64,000 nucleotides of DNA from Sphingomonas aliaeris (GTDB taxonomy: Bacteria > Pseudomonadota > Alphaproteobacteria > Sphingomonadales > Sphingomonadaceae). The notes beneath the pieces were generated by a model. It was given only the letters and a program-made list of their open reading frames with translations. It ran no database searches and had not been told where the DNA came from. A program made the position numbers and the translations under genes. Below, in pieces: positions 1 to 7,467 of this stretch. Every line of letters begins with the position of its first letter. The first letter of the stretch is position 1. Location: NCBI RefSeq assembly GCF_016743815.1, contig NZ_CP061035.1, positions 2,048,501 to 2,112,500 of the forward strand. The letters are read 5' to 3'.

Positions 1-353
1 TGACGCGTTGCAATCGACATGACATCGCGAACCGTTCCGTCACCGCCGTCGATGATCAGCGCATTGACGCCCGCCGCCGCGAAAGCAGCCAGCGCGGCGT
101 CCAGCTCGTCGAACGACTTAGGCGTGGCATGCTCGCAGCCTTCGAGCGCGGTCGGCATCGCACGCAGTGAGTTGTGACGCGCGCGCGCATTGTGGATGAT
201 TCCGATGCGGGTCTCCGCATCTGCAGGCGTGGCGATACGCAGCGGCGCGGGCCAGGGGCGACCCACCTCACGCTTTAGCGTATCTCCCGAGACCGGAGAA
301 ACCGGACGGACCGCTGGGCGGGATGCGCCGAACGGACGTGGATCGAATTTCAA
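1..353 (-). CDS. Diacylglycerol/lipid kinase-family protein, N-terminal part (runs off window)
   Basis: Partial gene whose 5' end lies in the window and whose remainder continues beyond position 1. The frame reads ...ALIIDGGDGTVRDVMS, the glycine-rich nucleotide-binding motif (GGDGT) of the diacylglycerol kinase catalytic domain, which phosphorylates lipids such as diacylglycerol or sphingoid bases at the membrane. Just upstream is RIGIIHNARARHNSL, matching the usual first beta-strand (a hydrophobic strand ending in N-x-x-x/S-G/N) of the family. The frame opens after a stop at 354-356. TTG at 351-353 is the first possible start and GTG at 264-266 an alternative. The exact lipid substrate cannot be told from this fragment. 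Confidence 0.72.
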   Translation of the reverse strand, partial: MKFDPRPFGASRPAVRPVSPVSGDTLKREVGRPWPAPLRIATPADAETRIGIIHNARARHNSLRAMPTALEGCEHATPKSFDELDAALAAFAAAGVNALIIDGGDGTVRDVMSIATR

Positions 354-517
354 TTACGCATCTTTCAATATGTCACAGAACCGTAACGGCTCCGTCTCAT
401 TTTGGTTGCGTAACGCTCCCGAAACTCAACGTTGCCGGGAGCCGATCCCGATTTATGCTTATTGATGAAAGATATAAGTCAATTCGATGACCATGGAAGG
501 CCGCTACAAGGCATTTC

Positions 518-1975
518 ATGGGCAAATTTTCGGGCTATGGCGGTGACATGGAAGCTTCGAACGATCGACGTCCGCCCTTGCCTGTGGCCCGCTTGTGGCC
601 GTGGCTCGTCGCGCTTGCTGCCGTCCTGATCGCATTCCTGTCGCTTGGGCATCTGTGGTGGATACCCGCGCAAGCGGCGTTGAACGTCAACGAGGGCTGG
701 AACGCCGGGCAAGCAGTAAGAGCATTGGGCGCGGGGCCGCTCTATCCCGATCCGAATGCGTTGATCGCTAACAACTATCCGCCGCTGTCTTTCTTCGTCG
801 TCGGCGCGATCGGATGGTTGTCGGGCGACATGATCATCGCGGGACGTATTGTCGCGTTACTTGCGCAGATCGCCAACGGCATGGCGGTGTTCTTGATCGT
901 CCGACGCCTTTCCGATCGGAATTGGGCGATGTTGGGCGCGATGATCTTCGCCGCCTATTCGGTCACGCTGCTGCGGAATTACGTCGCGATCAACGATCCG
1001 CAGTGGCTGGGACAGGCTGCGATGAGTTGGGCCGTGGTGATGCTGATGCCGCGGAATGGGGGCGAGCGCATCTCCGTCGGGGCGACTATTGCCGCAGCGG
1101 CGATGGTCGTGGCGGGGGTGCTGGTCAAACACAATCTGGTCGCATTTCCCGCGGCTATCACCGTCTGGCTCTGGTTCCACGACCGACGTGCGCTACAGAT
1201 CTGGATCGTGACGGGTCTGGTGATTGGTGGTGCCGCGATCGCTACGGTGTTCGCGATCTGGGGCGTGACGATCTTCACCGACGTGCTGTCGCCGGCACGG
1301 AGCTATTCGGTCGCGCGAATGGCGGCGAAAGGCGGTCCGCTGCTGCTCCTCATGCTGCCGGTCGTGCTGGCTATCCGGCCTATCGCCTCCGCTTGGAAGC
1401 GCGATGGACGGTTGGCGTTGCCAATATTGCTGCTGGCGATATCGGTGCCGCTGGGGATCGTGCAGCGATCGGGCTCAGGCGTGGACGTCAACGCCTTTTT
1501 CGAGGCCATCGTGGCATTGTCGATCGCGGTGCCGGTCGGTTGCGCTCTCCGGTCGCGGGTGCCGTATCACTGGCTCGGTCTGGCCGCCCTCCCCGCTTTG
1601 TGTCTGGTCCCCGTCGCCGCTGCGAAGACGGTCGCCGATCTGACCGGACGGGAGGAAGCCGTTCGAGACGCGCGGCCGTTCATCGCGGCGATCGCCAAAG
1701 CGCGCGGGCCGGTGGCGTGCGACGATCAGGCGATCTGCTATTGGGCGGGACGACAGAGCGCCATCGACTTCTTCTCGGTCAAGCAGCGCCTGCTGCAAAA
1801 GGAAGCGGCAGCGCTGGTGCCCACGCTGGCGCGCAGCCACTTTGCCTTGATCCAGATGCGCAGCGAAAATCCGGGTTGGCAGGAGAATTTGCTCATCCCG
1901 ACGATCCGCGCGCATTACCGCACGGTCTTCATTGCGAACAGCAACGAGTTACTGGTGCCGAAACCTCAAGGATAG
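518..1975 (+). CDS. Multi-pass membrane glycosyltransferase-like protein
   Basis: 485 residues with about ten hydrophobic segments beginning near residue 25 (LVALAAVLIAFLSLG). After the first membrane span comes a periplasmic-type loop with NEGWNA and NNYPPLSFF. This layout is typical of GT-C fold (ArnT/PMT, GT39/GT83-like) transferases that use polyprenyl-linked sugars, where an acidic residue sits in the first loop. I infer a role in surface glycan assembly from that layout and from the glycan-related operon opposite; no specific family is certain. ATG at 518 has AAGG upstream; ATG at 548 is an alternative start. The 3' end overlaps the convergent CHAD-like gene by 10 bases. Confidence 0.72.
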   Translation: MGKFSGYGGDMEASNDRRPPLPVARLWPWLVALAAVLIAFLSLGHLWWIPAQAALNVNEGWNAGQAVRALGAGPLYPDPNALIANNYPPLSFFVVGAIGWLSGDMIIAGRIVALLAQIANGMAVFLIVRRLSDRNWAMLGAMIFAAYSVTLLRNYVAINDPQWLGQAAMSWAVVMLMPRNGGERISVGATIAAAAMVVAGVLVKHNLVAFPAAITVWLWFHDRRALQIWIVTGLVIGGAAIATVFAIWGVTIFTDVLSPARSYSVARMAAKGGPLLLLMLPVVLAIRPIASAWKRDGRLALPILLLAISVPLGIVQRSGSGVDVNAFFEAIVALSIAVPVGCALRSRVPYHWLGLAALPALCLVPVAAAKTVADLTGREEAVRDARPFIAAIAKARGPVACDDQAICYWAGRQSAIDFFSVKQRLLQKEAAALVPTLARSHFALIQMRSENPGWQENLLIPTIRAHYRTVFIANSNELLVPKPQG

Positions 1976-2781
1976 AGCGTGGCGACCCTTTCCAAACGAT
2001 GCCTGATGTCGGCGGGCAGCGCGAACTGTTCATGGGCATAGTCCAGCTCGCCCAGCGCGTGGCGCAGGACCAGTTCGTCGTGATATCTGCCCATCAGACC
2101 GTTGATGGCGCTGAGATAGCGGGACATGATCAGATGTTCGGGCGCGGGATGGATCGTGCGCATATCGTCGTGAAACGACACCTGACGACTGACGATCTTC
2201 CGCGCGGCGTGGAAACGATGGCCGTTGAGCGTCGGCTGCGACAGCGTTTCGCGCAACGTGGCGACCTGACGTGTCGTGAAGTCCCGGAACCCGGCGCCAG
2301 TGTCGAGCCTGATCCGATCGACCTCACGGTTAAGCCAGGCGAGCATCGGGCGGGACAGCATCAGTTTCAGCAGGAACGACTGACGCCCGATCGCGTCCTG
2401 TCGTCCGTTCCGGAATGCGTCCTGAAGCAGGCCCATGCTGGTGGTGATCGACTTGAACAGTCGCGGGCAGCTGTGATCCGCGCCGTAGAGGACGAAGGCG
2501 AAGCGCAGATGCTTGAATTTGGCCCGGACGTGCTTGAACCACAACTGGTCCGTCTGATCCATGTCGGCCCCGCGGCGCAGGCGGTCGATAAAGGCCAGCA
2601 ACTCGGTGCGATCGAACCCTTCGCGCCACAATTGGGCCGAGATGGCGAAACCATCAGCGAGGTGAGCGGCGGGATAGTCGGTCCGGATGGCGGAAGGCAG
2701 GTCGACCCGCGCATCGACGACGTCGTTGACGAGAATAGCCTGGAACAACGCGTCCAACCGATCCGTGGGGAACTGTTTCAC
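1966..2781 (-). CDS. CHAD-like helical protein
   Basis: 271 residues, soluble, rich in His, Arg and Lys. Two stretches resemble the two halves of CHAD domains (conserved histidine alpha-helical domains that bind polyphosphate): WFKHVRAKFKHLRFAF around residue 80, and HRFHAARKIV followed by INGLMGRYHDELV in the C-terminal half. The similarity is by eye and moderate, so the assignment is tentative. The GTG start (2779-2781) overlaps the TGA of the upstream flippase as GTGA, implying translational coupling. It is the last gene of the leftward kinase-kinase-flippase operon. Confidence 0.6.
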   Translation of the reverse strand: MKQFPTDRLDALFQAILVNDVVDARVDLPSAIRTDYPAAHLADGFAISAQLWREGFDRTELLAFIDRLRRGADMDQTDQLWFKHVRAKFKHLRFAFVLYGADHSCPRLFKSITTSMGLLQDAFRNGRQDAIGRQSFLLKLMLSRPMLAWLNREVDRIRLDTGAGFRDFTTRQVATLRETLSQPTLNGHRFHAARKIVSRQVSFHDDMRTIHPAPEHLIMSRYLSAINGLMGRYHDELVLRHALGELDYAHEQFALPADIRHRLERVATLYP

Positions 2782-4112
2782 GGTTTCGGTGTCTCGGGGC
2801 GCCAGACGATTGTCGATCGCTGACGATAGGCGATCACGGTCGGGACCAGCATGCAGATCGATACCGCGATCGTCCCCAACAGGAAGGCGATTCCGGCGCC
2901 GTTCAGGCCGTAGAGATGCGTCAGCGTCGCCAGAAGCGCGAAATAGACGAGGACCGCGGCGACCTGAGCGATCAAGGCGGCGCGCTGGCGACCGGCCATG
3001 TACAGGAGCGATTCGAGCGGGAACGTCGCCATCTGGATCGCGAGCGAGAAGACCATCAGCCGGAGCAGATCATAGGCTGCGAGATATTTCTGACCGAAAG
3101 CAAAGGAGATGACGGGTTTCCCGCCGAAGATCACGACCAGCACGACCATCAGCCCGACGCCGCCCGCGAGCAGACCCGCCCGGACGCCGAGCAGCCACGG
3201 CCGCGTCGTCGCGGGATCGAGCCGCATGATTTCCGGATAATAGCCGCGACGAAGCAGATCGGCGGGTTTGGTAGCGGAATCGAGCAGCGTGCTGGCGATC
3301 TTGTACAGACCGGCCGCGACCGGGCCGAGGATCGTCGCGACCACCAGATTGCTGAGCGGCCCCCACGCCGCATAGACGGAGTGCGCCGCGTTGGTCGTCC
3401 AGACGAAGCTCCATGCTTCGGGCAGGCGTCGAGCGACGCCGAACATTCCGGGTTTCAGTGCATCCAGCATGTCGCGGCGCCGCAACTCGCGCACCGCGAA
3501 CCCCCACAAAACGAGGTCTCCCGCCAGATCGGCGAGGAACCAGGCGAGGATGAAGCCGCCCAGCCCCAGATCGGCTAAATAGGCGATCGCTGCACCGCCG
3601 CCACGCAGGAACGGCGTGACGACCTGCTGCGCGGCGATCAGGTCGAACCGGTCGAGCACGCGGAGCGAACCGCTGGCCGTTGCCTCGGTCATGGTCGGGA
3701 CGAGCAGGCAATAGGCGATGGCCCAGGGAAGATATTCCGCGCCGATGCCGAAATAGCCCGCGAGGAACGGTAGCAGCGCCATGGCCAGGACCATTCCGGT
3801 GATGCCGCTGGCAAGGTCCAGCCCGAAGGCGAAGCGGATCACGTCGCGTGCCCGGTCCCGGTCGCCGTGATGCAGCGCGGGGGTCGCGTGGCGGACGATA
3901 TATTGCCACGTCTGGAACTTGACGATCCCGCCGGCGCCGGTCGCATAGGTGTGGATGATCATCAGCACGCCGAACAGGGCGGGCGTCAATCCACGCCCGG
4001 CGCAGGCCAAGGCTATCAGTCCGAGTGCGGCGCCGACCAGCTTGCCTGATCCCAGAAGGCCGGCATTGCGCAAGACGGTGCGGAAGACCCCGTCGGCGAA
4101 CCAGTCCTTCAC
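2778..4112 (-). CDS. Polysaccharide/lipopolysaccharide flippase (MOP superfamily)
   Basis: Integral membrane protein of 444 residues with roughly 12 hydrophobic segments. It starts VKDWFADGVFRTVLRNAGLL and continues into LVGAALGLIALACAGRGLTP, the usual N-terminal helix of the polysaccharide-transport (Wzx/RfbX-like) branch of the MOP exporter superfamily. Such proteins flip lipid-linked oligosaccharides across the inner membrane. The open frame extends upstream to 4337, but I place the start at GTG 4110-4112 because it overlaps the TGA of the upstream kinase gene (GTGA) and gives a protein of normal length. The long upstream extension lies inside the kinase gene and is low-complexity Arg-rich shadow. 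Confidence 0.85.
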   Translation of the reverse strand: MKDWFADGVFRTVLRNAGLLGSGKLVGAALGLIALACAGRGLTPALFGVLMIIHTYATGAGGIVKFQTWQYIVRHATPALHHGDRDRARDVIRFAFGLDLASGITGMVLAMALLPFLAGYFGIGAEYLPWAIAYCLLVPTMTEATASGSLRVLDRFDLIAAQQVVTPFLRGGGAAIAYLADLGLGGFILAWFLADLAGDLVLWGFAVRELRRRDMLDALKPGMFGVARRLPEAWSFVWTTNAAHSVYAAWGPLSNLVVATILGPVAAGLYKIASTLLDSATKPADLLRRGYYPEIMRLDPATTRPWLLGVRAGLLAGGVGLMVVLVVIFGGKPVISFAFGQKYLAAYDLLRLMVFSLAIQMATFPLESLLYMAGRQRAALIAQVAAVLVYFALLATLTHLYGLNGAGIAFLLGTIAVSICMLVPTVIAYRQRSTIVWRPETPKP

Positions 4113-4792
4113 AGCGACAATGCTCGCCCGATCGCCGCCTTTGCGCTTGCGATGACCTCGTCCAGCGGCCGGGTGGAGTCGAGATCCACGATCGGCGCGC
4201 CGTTGAACGTCAGCCGGGGAACGTCCTCGACTTTCGTCTTCAGCGAGGAGGGGCGATGGTCGGGTTTGCGGGCGAGTGCGGTGGCGAGATCGACGTTCAG
4301 GCGGATGACGAGCGTTGGCCGATAGGCTTCCATCCACTCGTAATGCTTGCGTTCGCGCCGCGCGAGGAAGCCGACGATGCCCCCCGCCCCCGCCCTGGCC
4401 AGCCCCAGCCCGTCCATCGGACCGGGAATTGCGGTCTGAGGGAAGCGGTCGGCAATAATCGTGATACCGCGGCGGCGGTCCGCCAGCATGTGCTTGAAAC
4501 GGCGGACGCGGCGCATCGAGAAGAGGTAGATCAGCAGCGCGGTGGCCAGACCCGGGCCCTTTGGATCGCGCGCGGTGCCGGATTTGCGCGCTATCGTCTT
4601 GTCGAGCCGCTGTCCCACGATCGGCCAGCGGGCGATGGCGCGGCCGATATTGCCGGTCTGCTTGCCGAGATGGTGGAGCGCCGTGGGGCGCCGTTCCTGC
4701 AGCCAGGCGAGCAGTTCGGCACCGACGGTCGATTTGCCCGACCCGTCGGAGCCCACGATCGCGATCAGCGGCGCAAGGCTTTCTTCAGCCAT
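4109..4792 (-). CDS. Thymidylate-kinase-like P-loop kinase (copy 1)
   Basis: 227 residues. Walker A motif GSDGSGKST lies at residues 14-22, directly after the first beta-strand. A DRFPQTAIPG segment near the middle matches the DR(Y/H) motif of the thymidylate kinase fold, and an Arg-rich lid (RRRGI, RRERK) follows. It is a paralogue of the neighbouring gene at 4802-5479. True dTMP kinases make dTDP in nucleotide metabolism. Two tandem copies coupled to a flippase argue instead for phosphorylation of a glycan or lipid intermediate, which is inference. The stop overlaps the flippase start, and nine bases separate it from the upstream paralogue. Confidence 0.82.
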   Translation of the reverse strand: MAEESLAPLIAIVGSDGSGKSTVGAELLAWLQERRPTALHHLGKQTGNIGRAIARWPIVGQRLDKTIARKSGTARDPKGPGLATALLIYLFSMRRVRRFKHMLADRRRGITIIADRFPQTAIPGPMDGLGLARAGAGGIVGFLARRERKHYEWMEAYRPTLVIRLNVDLATALARKPDHRPSSLKTKVEDVPRLTFNGAPIVDLDSTRPLDEVIASAKAAIGRALSL

Positions 4793-4801
4793 CGACGCGC
4801 C

Positions 4802-5479
4802 TCAGCCGAGAACCGGGAGGATGCTGGCCAATGCGCGGCGACGCACCTCCGCATACGGCGCGCGGGCGTCCAGTTCGACGATCGGCGCGCCCGAAAACAG
4901 CAGCGACGGCGTCACCGCGACTTTCTGGCGGAGCAAGGCGAGATCGTGATCGGGCTTGCGAGCATGCGCCGTTTCCGCATCGATCGCGAGGCGCAGGACG
5001 AGGGTCGGACGGTGGCTCACCATCCAGTCGTACATCCGCCGTTCGCGCGCCGCCAGCCAGCCGACCGCGCGGCTGCCCGATCGTGCGGCGGACAGGCCGG
5101 GACCATCGTAGAAACCGGGGACCTCGACCTGCGGATACCGGTCGGTGACCACGGTCACGCCGCGTTCGCGCAGCGCCAGGACGCGACGGAAGCGCCGACG
5201 CCGCAAAAGCGAAAAGCCGTAGATGACGAGCGCGGTGGGCAGGCCGGGGATTTTCTCCCCCTCGGTCCGCGCCTTCGTGCCGCGCCTGGCGAGTGCTGCC
5301 TCGATCACGGGACCGATAAAGGGGAAACGCTTGATCCGCAATCCGATCGCCCCGGACCCGAGACCCAGATACGCCCGCTCCAGCGGACGATCCCGACCGA
5401 GCACGTCGGCAAGATCGGCGGCGAGCGTCGATTTTCCGGACCCGTCACAACCGACGATCGCGATGAGGGGAGCAAGCAT
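4802..5479 (-). CDS. Thymidylate-kinase-like P-loop kinase (copy 2)
   Basis: 225 residues, clearly homologous to the adjacent 4109-4792 product. Walker A is GCDGSGKST at residues 10-18, the mid-protein motif is DRYPQVEVPGFYDGPGLS, and the lid region is LLRRRRFRRV. Both copies share PLIAIVG at the start, a GSGAIG/QTGNIG loop, and an A-R-K-P-D-H segment near the C-terminus. Part of a leftward operon (DUF2141 gene, this gene, its paralogue, flippase, CHAD-like gene). An AGGGG sequence lies about 8 bases before the ATG. Substrate unknown. The duplication suggests two related but distinct acceptors or a heteromeric enzyme. Confidence 0.82.
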   Translation of the reverse strand: MLAPLIAIVGCDGSGKSTLAADLADVLGRDRPLERAYLGLGSGAIGLRIKRFPFIGPVIEAALARRGTKARTEGEKIPGLPTALVIYGFSLLRRRRFRRVLALRERGVTVVTDRYPQVEVPGFYDGPGLSAARSGSRAVGWLAARERRMYDWMVSHRPTLVLRLAIDAETAHARKPDHDLALLRQKVAVTPSLLFSGAPIVELDARAPYAEVRRRALASILPVLG

Positions 5480-5512
5480 CGGCTTTGCCCCTGCCCGCGC
5501 CCGAACGCGCCG

Positions 5513-6012
5513 TCAATCAGCCGCGGCGGGCCTGAAGGAACCGCCGCTGAGATACATTACGGTGACCGGAACGACGGTCTGCCCTGTCCGCACCGTGAAC
5601 TGCACGGCCCCAGGCTTCGGCTTGCGGGAAAAAAGCATGTCCATCAAGCTGATCCGGGGGTTGCCGGACGCGCCGCCGCCATCCGACCGATCGGTCTTGC
5701 CATTGCCGTTTTCGTCGTGGCGAACGTCCACCGCATAGATGCCCGGCTTGGGCGCGACGATGCAGATCGTCACCGTGCCGGTGTTGGGCACAGGTCGCTC
5801 GATCCGCACGAGCGCCTGCCGTTTGTCGAAATAGGTCGAGGGCGAACCACCGAACAACCGCACGCGCACCTGCCCGGCACGACTGCGGAACCCGGTGATG
5901 CGGACGGCGATCTCGTTCGCGACGCCGGCATGGCATTGCCCGTCCTGCGCGCGCGGTGCGGCCCCGGCGGCGCGGATGCAGCTAGGATCATCGAGGCGAG
6001 TGTTGCGATCAT
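5513..6012 (-). pseudogene. DUF2141 exported protein, frame interrupted by a 1-base deletion
   Basis: The ATG at 6010-6012 has a good ribosome site (AGGAA six bases upstream) and encodes a signal peptide (MIATLASMILAASA). That frame then runs into nonsense, while the DUF2141 domain lies in another frame: NEIAVRITGF, VRLFGG, TICIVAPKPGIYAVDV and the calcium-loop-like DENGNGKTDRSD. Adding one base to the CCCC run at 5962-5965 (GGGG on the coding strand) joins the two into 166 residues of normal DUF2141 architecture. Probably a sequencing or assembly indel. DUF2141 proteins are small exported beta-sandwich proteins of unknown role. First gene of the kinase/flippase operon. Confidence 0.75.
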
Positions 6013-6117
6013 GGTATTCCTGTCGGCCGGGTGACCCGGCGATTGGCGTCGGCTATAGCATTCCGCACGTGAACCGATGCTGTCGCGTGTCCGTTCCAGC
6101 CAAAATCGAGAAGCCAG

Positions 6118-6312
6118 ATGCGAACCACATCCCTGGACGCCGCGGTCCGCCTGTATCATCTGGGCGAGGACGGCACCGCCGCGACGCTGATGTACGGAAC
6201 GCTGTCGGAAGCGCTCTCGCTGGCTGCCCAACAGGACGAGCAGACGCAGGACGGGCTGTTCCTGCAAACGAGCAACGACGTTGTGGGGTACCTCGACTTT
6301 ATCGAGGGGTGA
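6118..6312 (+). CDS. Small conserved-type hypothetical protein
   Basis: 64 residues, acidic, starting MRTTSLDAAVRLYHLGEDGT and ending DVVGYLDFIEG. GAGAAG seven bases before the ATG is an acceptable ribosome site. Composition and codon use match real genes here, and no longer frame competes. The stop codon is directly followed, with no spacer, by the 3' CCA end of the convergent tRNA. I do not recognise a domain. Similar short acidic proteins are common in sphingomonads, but that is recollection and not a search. Confidence 0.6.
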   Translation: MRTTSLDAAVRLYHLGEDGTAATLMYGTLSEALSLAAQQDEQTQDGLFLQTSNDVVGYLDFIEG

Positions 6313-6389
6313 TGGTGGGCCCGGCAGGACTTGAACCCGCAACCTAGCCGTTATGAGCGGCCAGCTCTAACCAGTTGAGCTACAGGCCC
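6313..6389 (-). tRNA. tRNA with CAT anticodon, probably tRNA-Ile2 (lysidine-modified)
   Basis: 77-base cloverleaf on the minus strand: acceptor stem GGGCCTG/CGGGCCC with encoded CCA, D-arm GCTC-loop-GAGC, anticodon stem GGCCG/CGGCT with loop CTCATAA, and T-arm GCGGG-TTCAAGT-CCTGC. The anticodon is CAT. The GGGCC acceptor start and overall sequence resemble the isoleucine tRNA whose C34 is converted to lysidine by TilS (reads AUA), rather than initiator or elongator Met tRNA. The tRNA call is firm; the isotype is inferred. Confidence 0.93.
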
Positions 6390-6440
6390 ACGCAAAAAGG
6401 GCGTTAGCGGAAGGCCCCGCTTCGGCGCAAGGCCTGTCGA

Positions 6441-7403
6441 TCAGGCCTTTGAAGAGGCGTGTATCAGGTCGTCCAGCGATGCCGGACGCACATTCCGCCG
6501 TGCCAGGTCGGTCAGGACGATATCCCACCATAGATGAAAGCGTCTCAGGTCGGCCTGGTCCCGGACGTACGGCGTGTGTCCGGGAACGAGCGATGGCGAA
6601 TGGAAGGCGAAGTTTAGCAGACGAACGCCCTGCCCCAGCGCGACCGCGATCGCTTCCAGCGCATCGGCGACGGGCATATCCTCCGGCGTCAGCGCGACAC
6701 GCGACATCAGATGTGTTCGCGCGAACAGGCCGCGTCCGCGTGGAATGTGCCCGAGCGTTCGATACAAGGACGTGCCGCCCGACCGTACGGCGCCCGTGAA
6801 GACCGTCGTCAACGGCAGTTCGATCATCGCGTTGCCGGGGCCGCACCAGAACGCGTGGTTCGGTATGGCGGTAAAGTCCGGCCCGGCTTCGGCGCTGTAA
6901 TCATAAGCCGAACGCATCGAGCTATCGATCAGGTAGCCACGATCGGATAACAATCGGAGCGTCGCAGGGCCGATGCCGTATCGCCCAGCGCGGTAGATGC
7001 GGGGGCGCACGCCGACCCCGGTGGCGATCGCCTCCGTGAGGATATCGAGCTTGGCTGCTTCCAACGTCGCAGGCAGATTGCCGACGAAGGTGTTGTGCGG
7101 TGCGACCTCCTCTTCGTGCGGGGGATTCACCCAGGGATGAAGTTGCGTCCCGACCGCGGATCGCCCGTCCTCGATCAAGTGGCGCAAAATCTCCAGCGCA
7201 GCGGGATCGGTCGCGACGGGGTGATCGATCAGATAGGTCAGCGGCATGCCGCTATCGGCGAACCGTCGATGTGCCTCGGGCAGCGCGGCGATCGCCGTGA
7301 CGGAACGGTTCGCGCTGGACAGCGGCGCGCGCCAGTCGAATTCCTCTTCCGTGTCGACCATCACGGTGAAGCGCGTGCCGAACGCTTCCGGCCAATCCAC
7401 CAT
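6441..7403 (-). CDS. Polysaccharide deacetylase-family protein
   Basis: About 320 residues from ATG 7401-7403 (MVDWPEAFG). The first conserved block TVMVDTEEEFDW carries the acidic residues of the NodB-type first motif, GTQLHPWVNPP gives the metal-binding His of the H-x-P/W region, and RAGRYGIG and AFHSPSLVPGHTPYV supply the later Arg and His motifs. Enzymes of this fold remove N- or O-acetyl groups from cell-surface polysaccharides. No signal peptide is visible, so it may act in the cytoplasm. The frame is open further upstream to 7493, but that part overlaps the histidine kinase C-terminus and looks unconserved. It follows the kinase gene by about 65 bases and is probably co-transcribed. 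Confidence 0.8.
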   Translation of the reverse strand: MVDWPEAFGTRFTVMVDTEEEFDWRAPLSSANRSVTAIAALPEAHRRFADSGMPLTYLIDHPVATDPAALEILRHLIEDGRSAVGTQLHPWVNPPHEEEVAPHNTFVGNLPATLEAAKLDILTEAIATGVGVRPRIYRAGRYGIGPATLRLLSDRGYLIDSSMRSAYDYSAEAGPDFTAIPNHAFWCGPGNAMIELPLTTVFTGAVRSGGTSLYRTLGHIPRGRGLFARTHLMSRVALTPEDMPVADALEAIAVALGQGVRLLNFAFHSPSLVPGHTPYVRDQADLRRFHLWWDIVLTDLARRNVRPASLDDLIHASSKA

Positions 7404-7467
7404 ATCGTGCGCACATGGCGGGGAACGCGGTACGCCTGCTCCCGGAGAGGTCTCGACCTGTCCACGG

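Noticed and set aside
814-2823. 669-residue open frame on the plus strand
   Set aside because: Arg/Gly/Asp-rich low-complexity translation lying across two genes in other frames; a GC-rich shadow.
4025-6034. 669-residue plus-strand frame over the kinase genes
   Set aside because: Shadow of the minus-strand kinases; no family motif and atypical composition.
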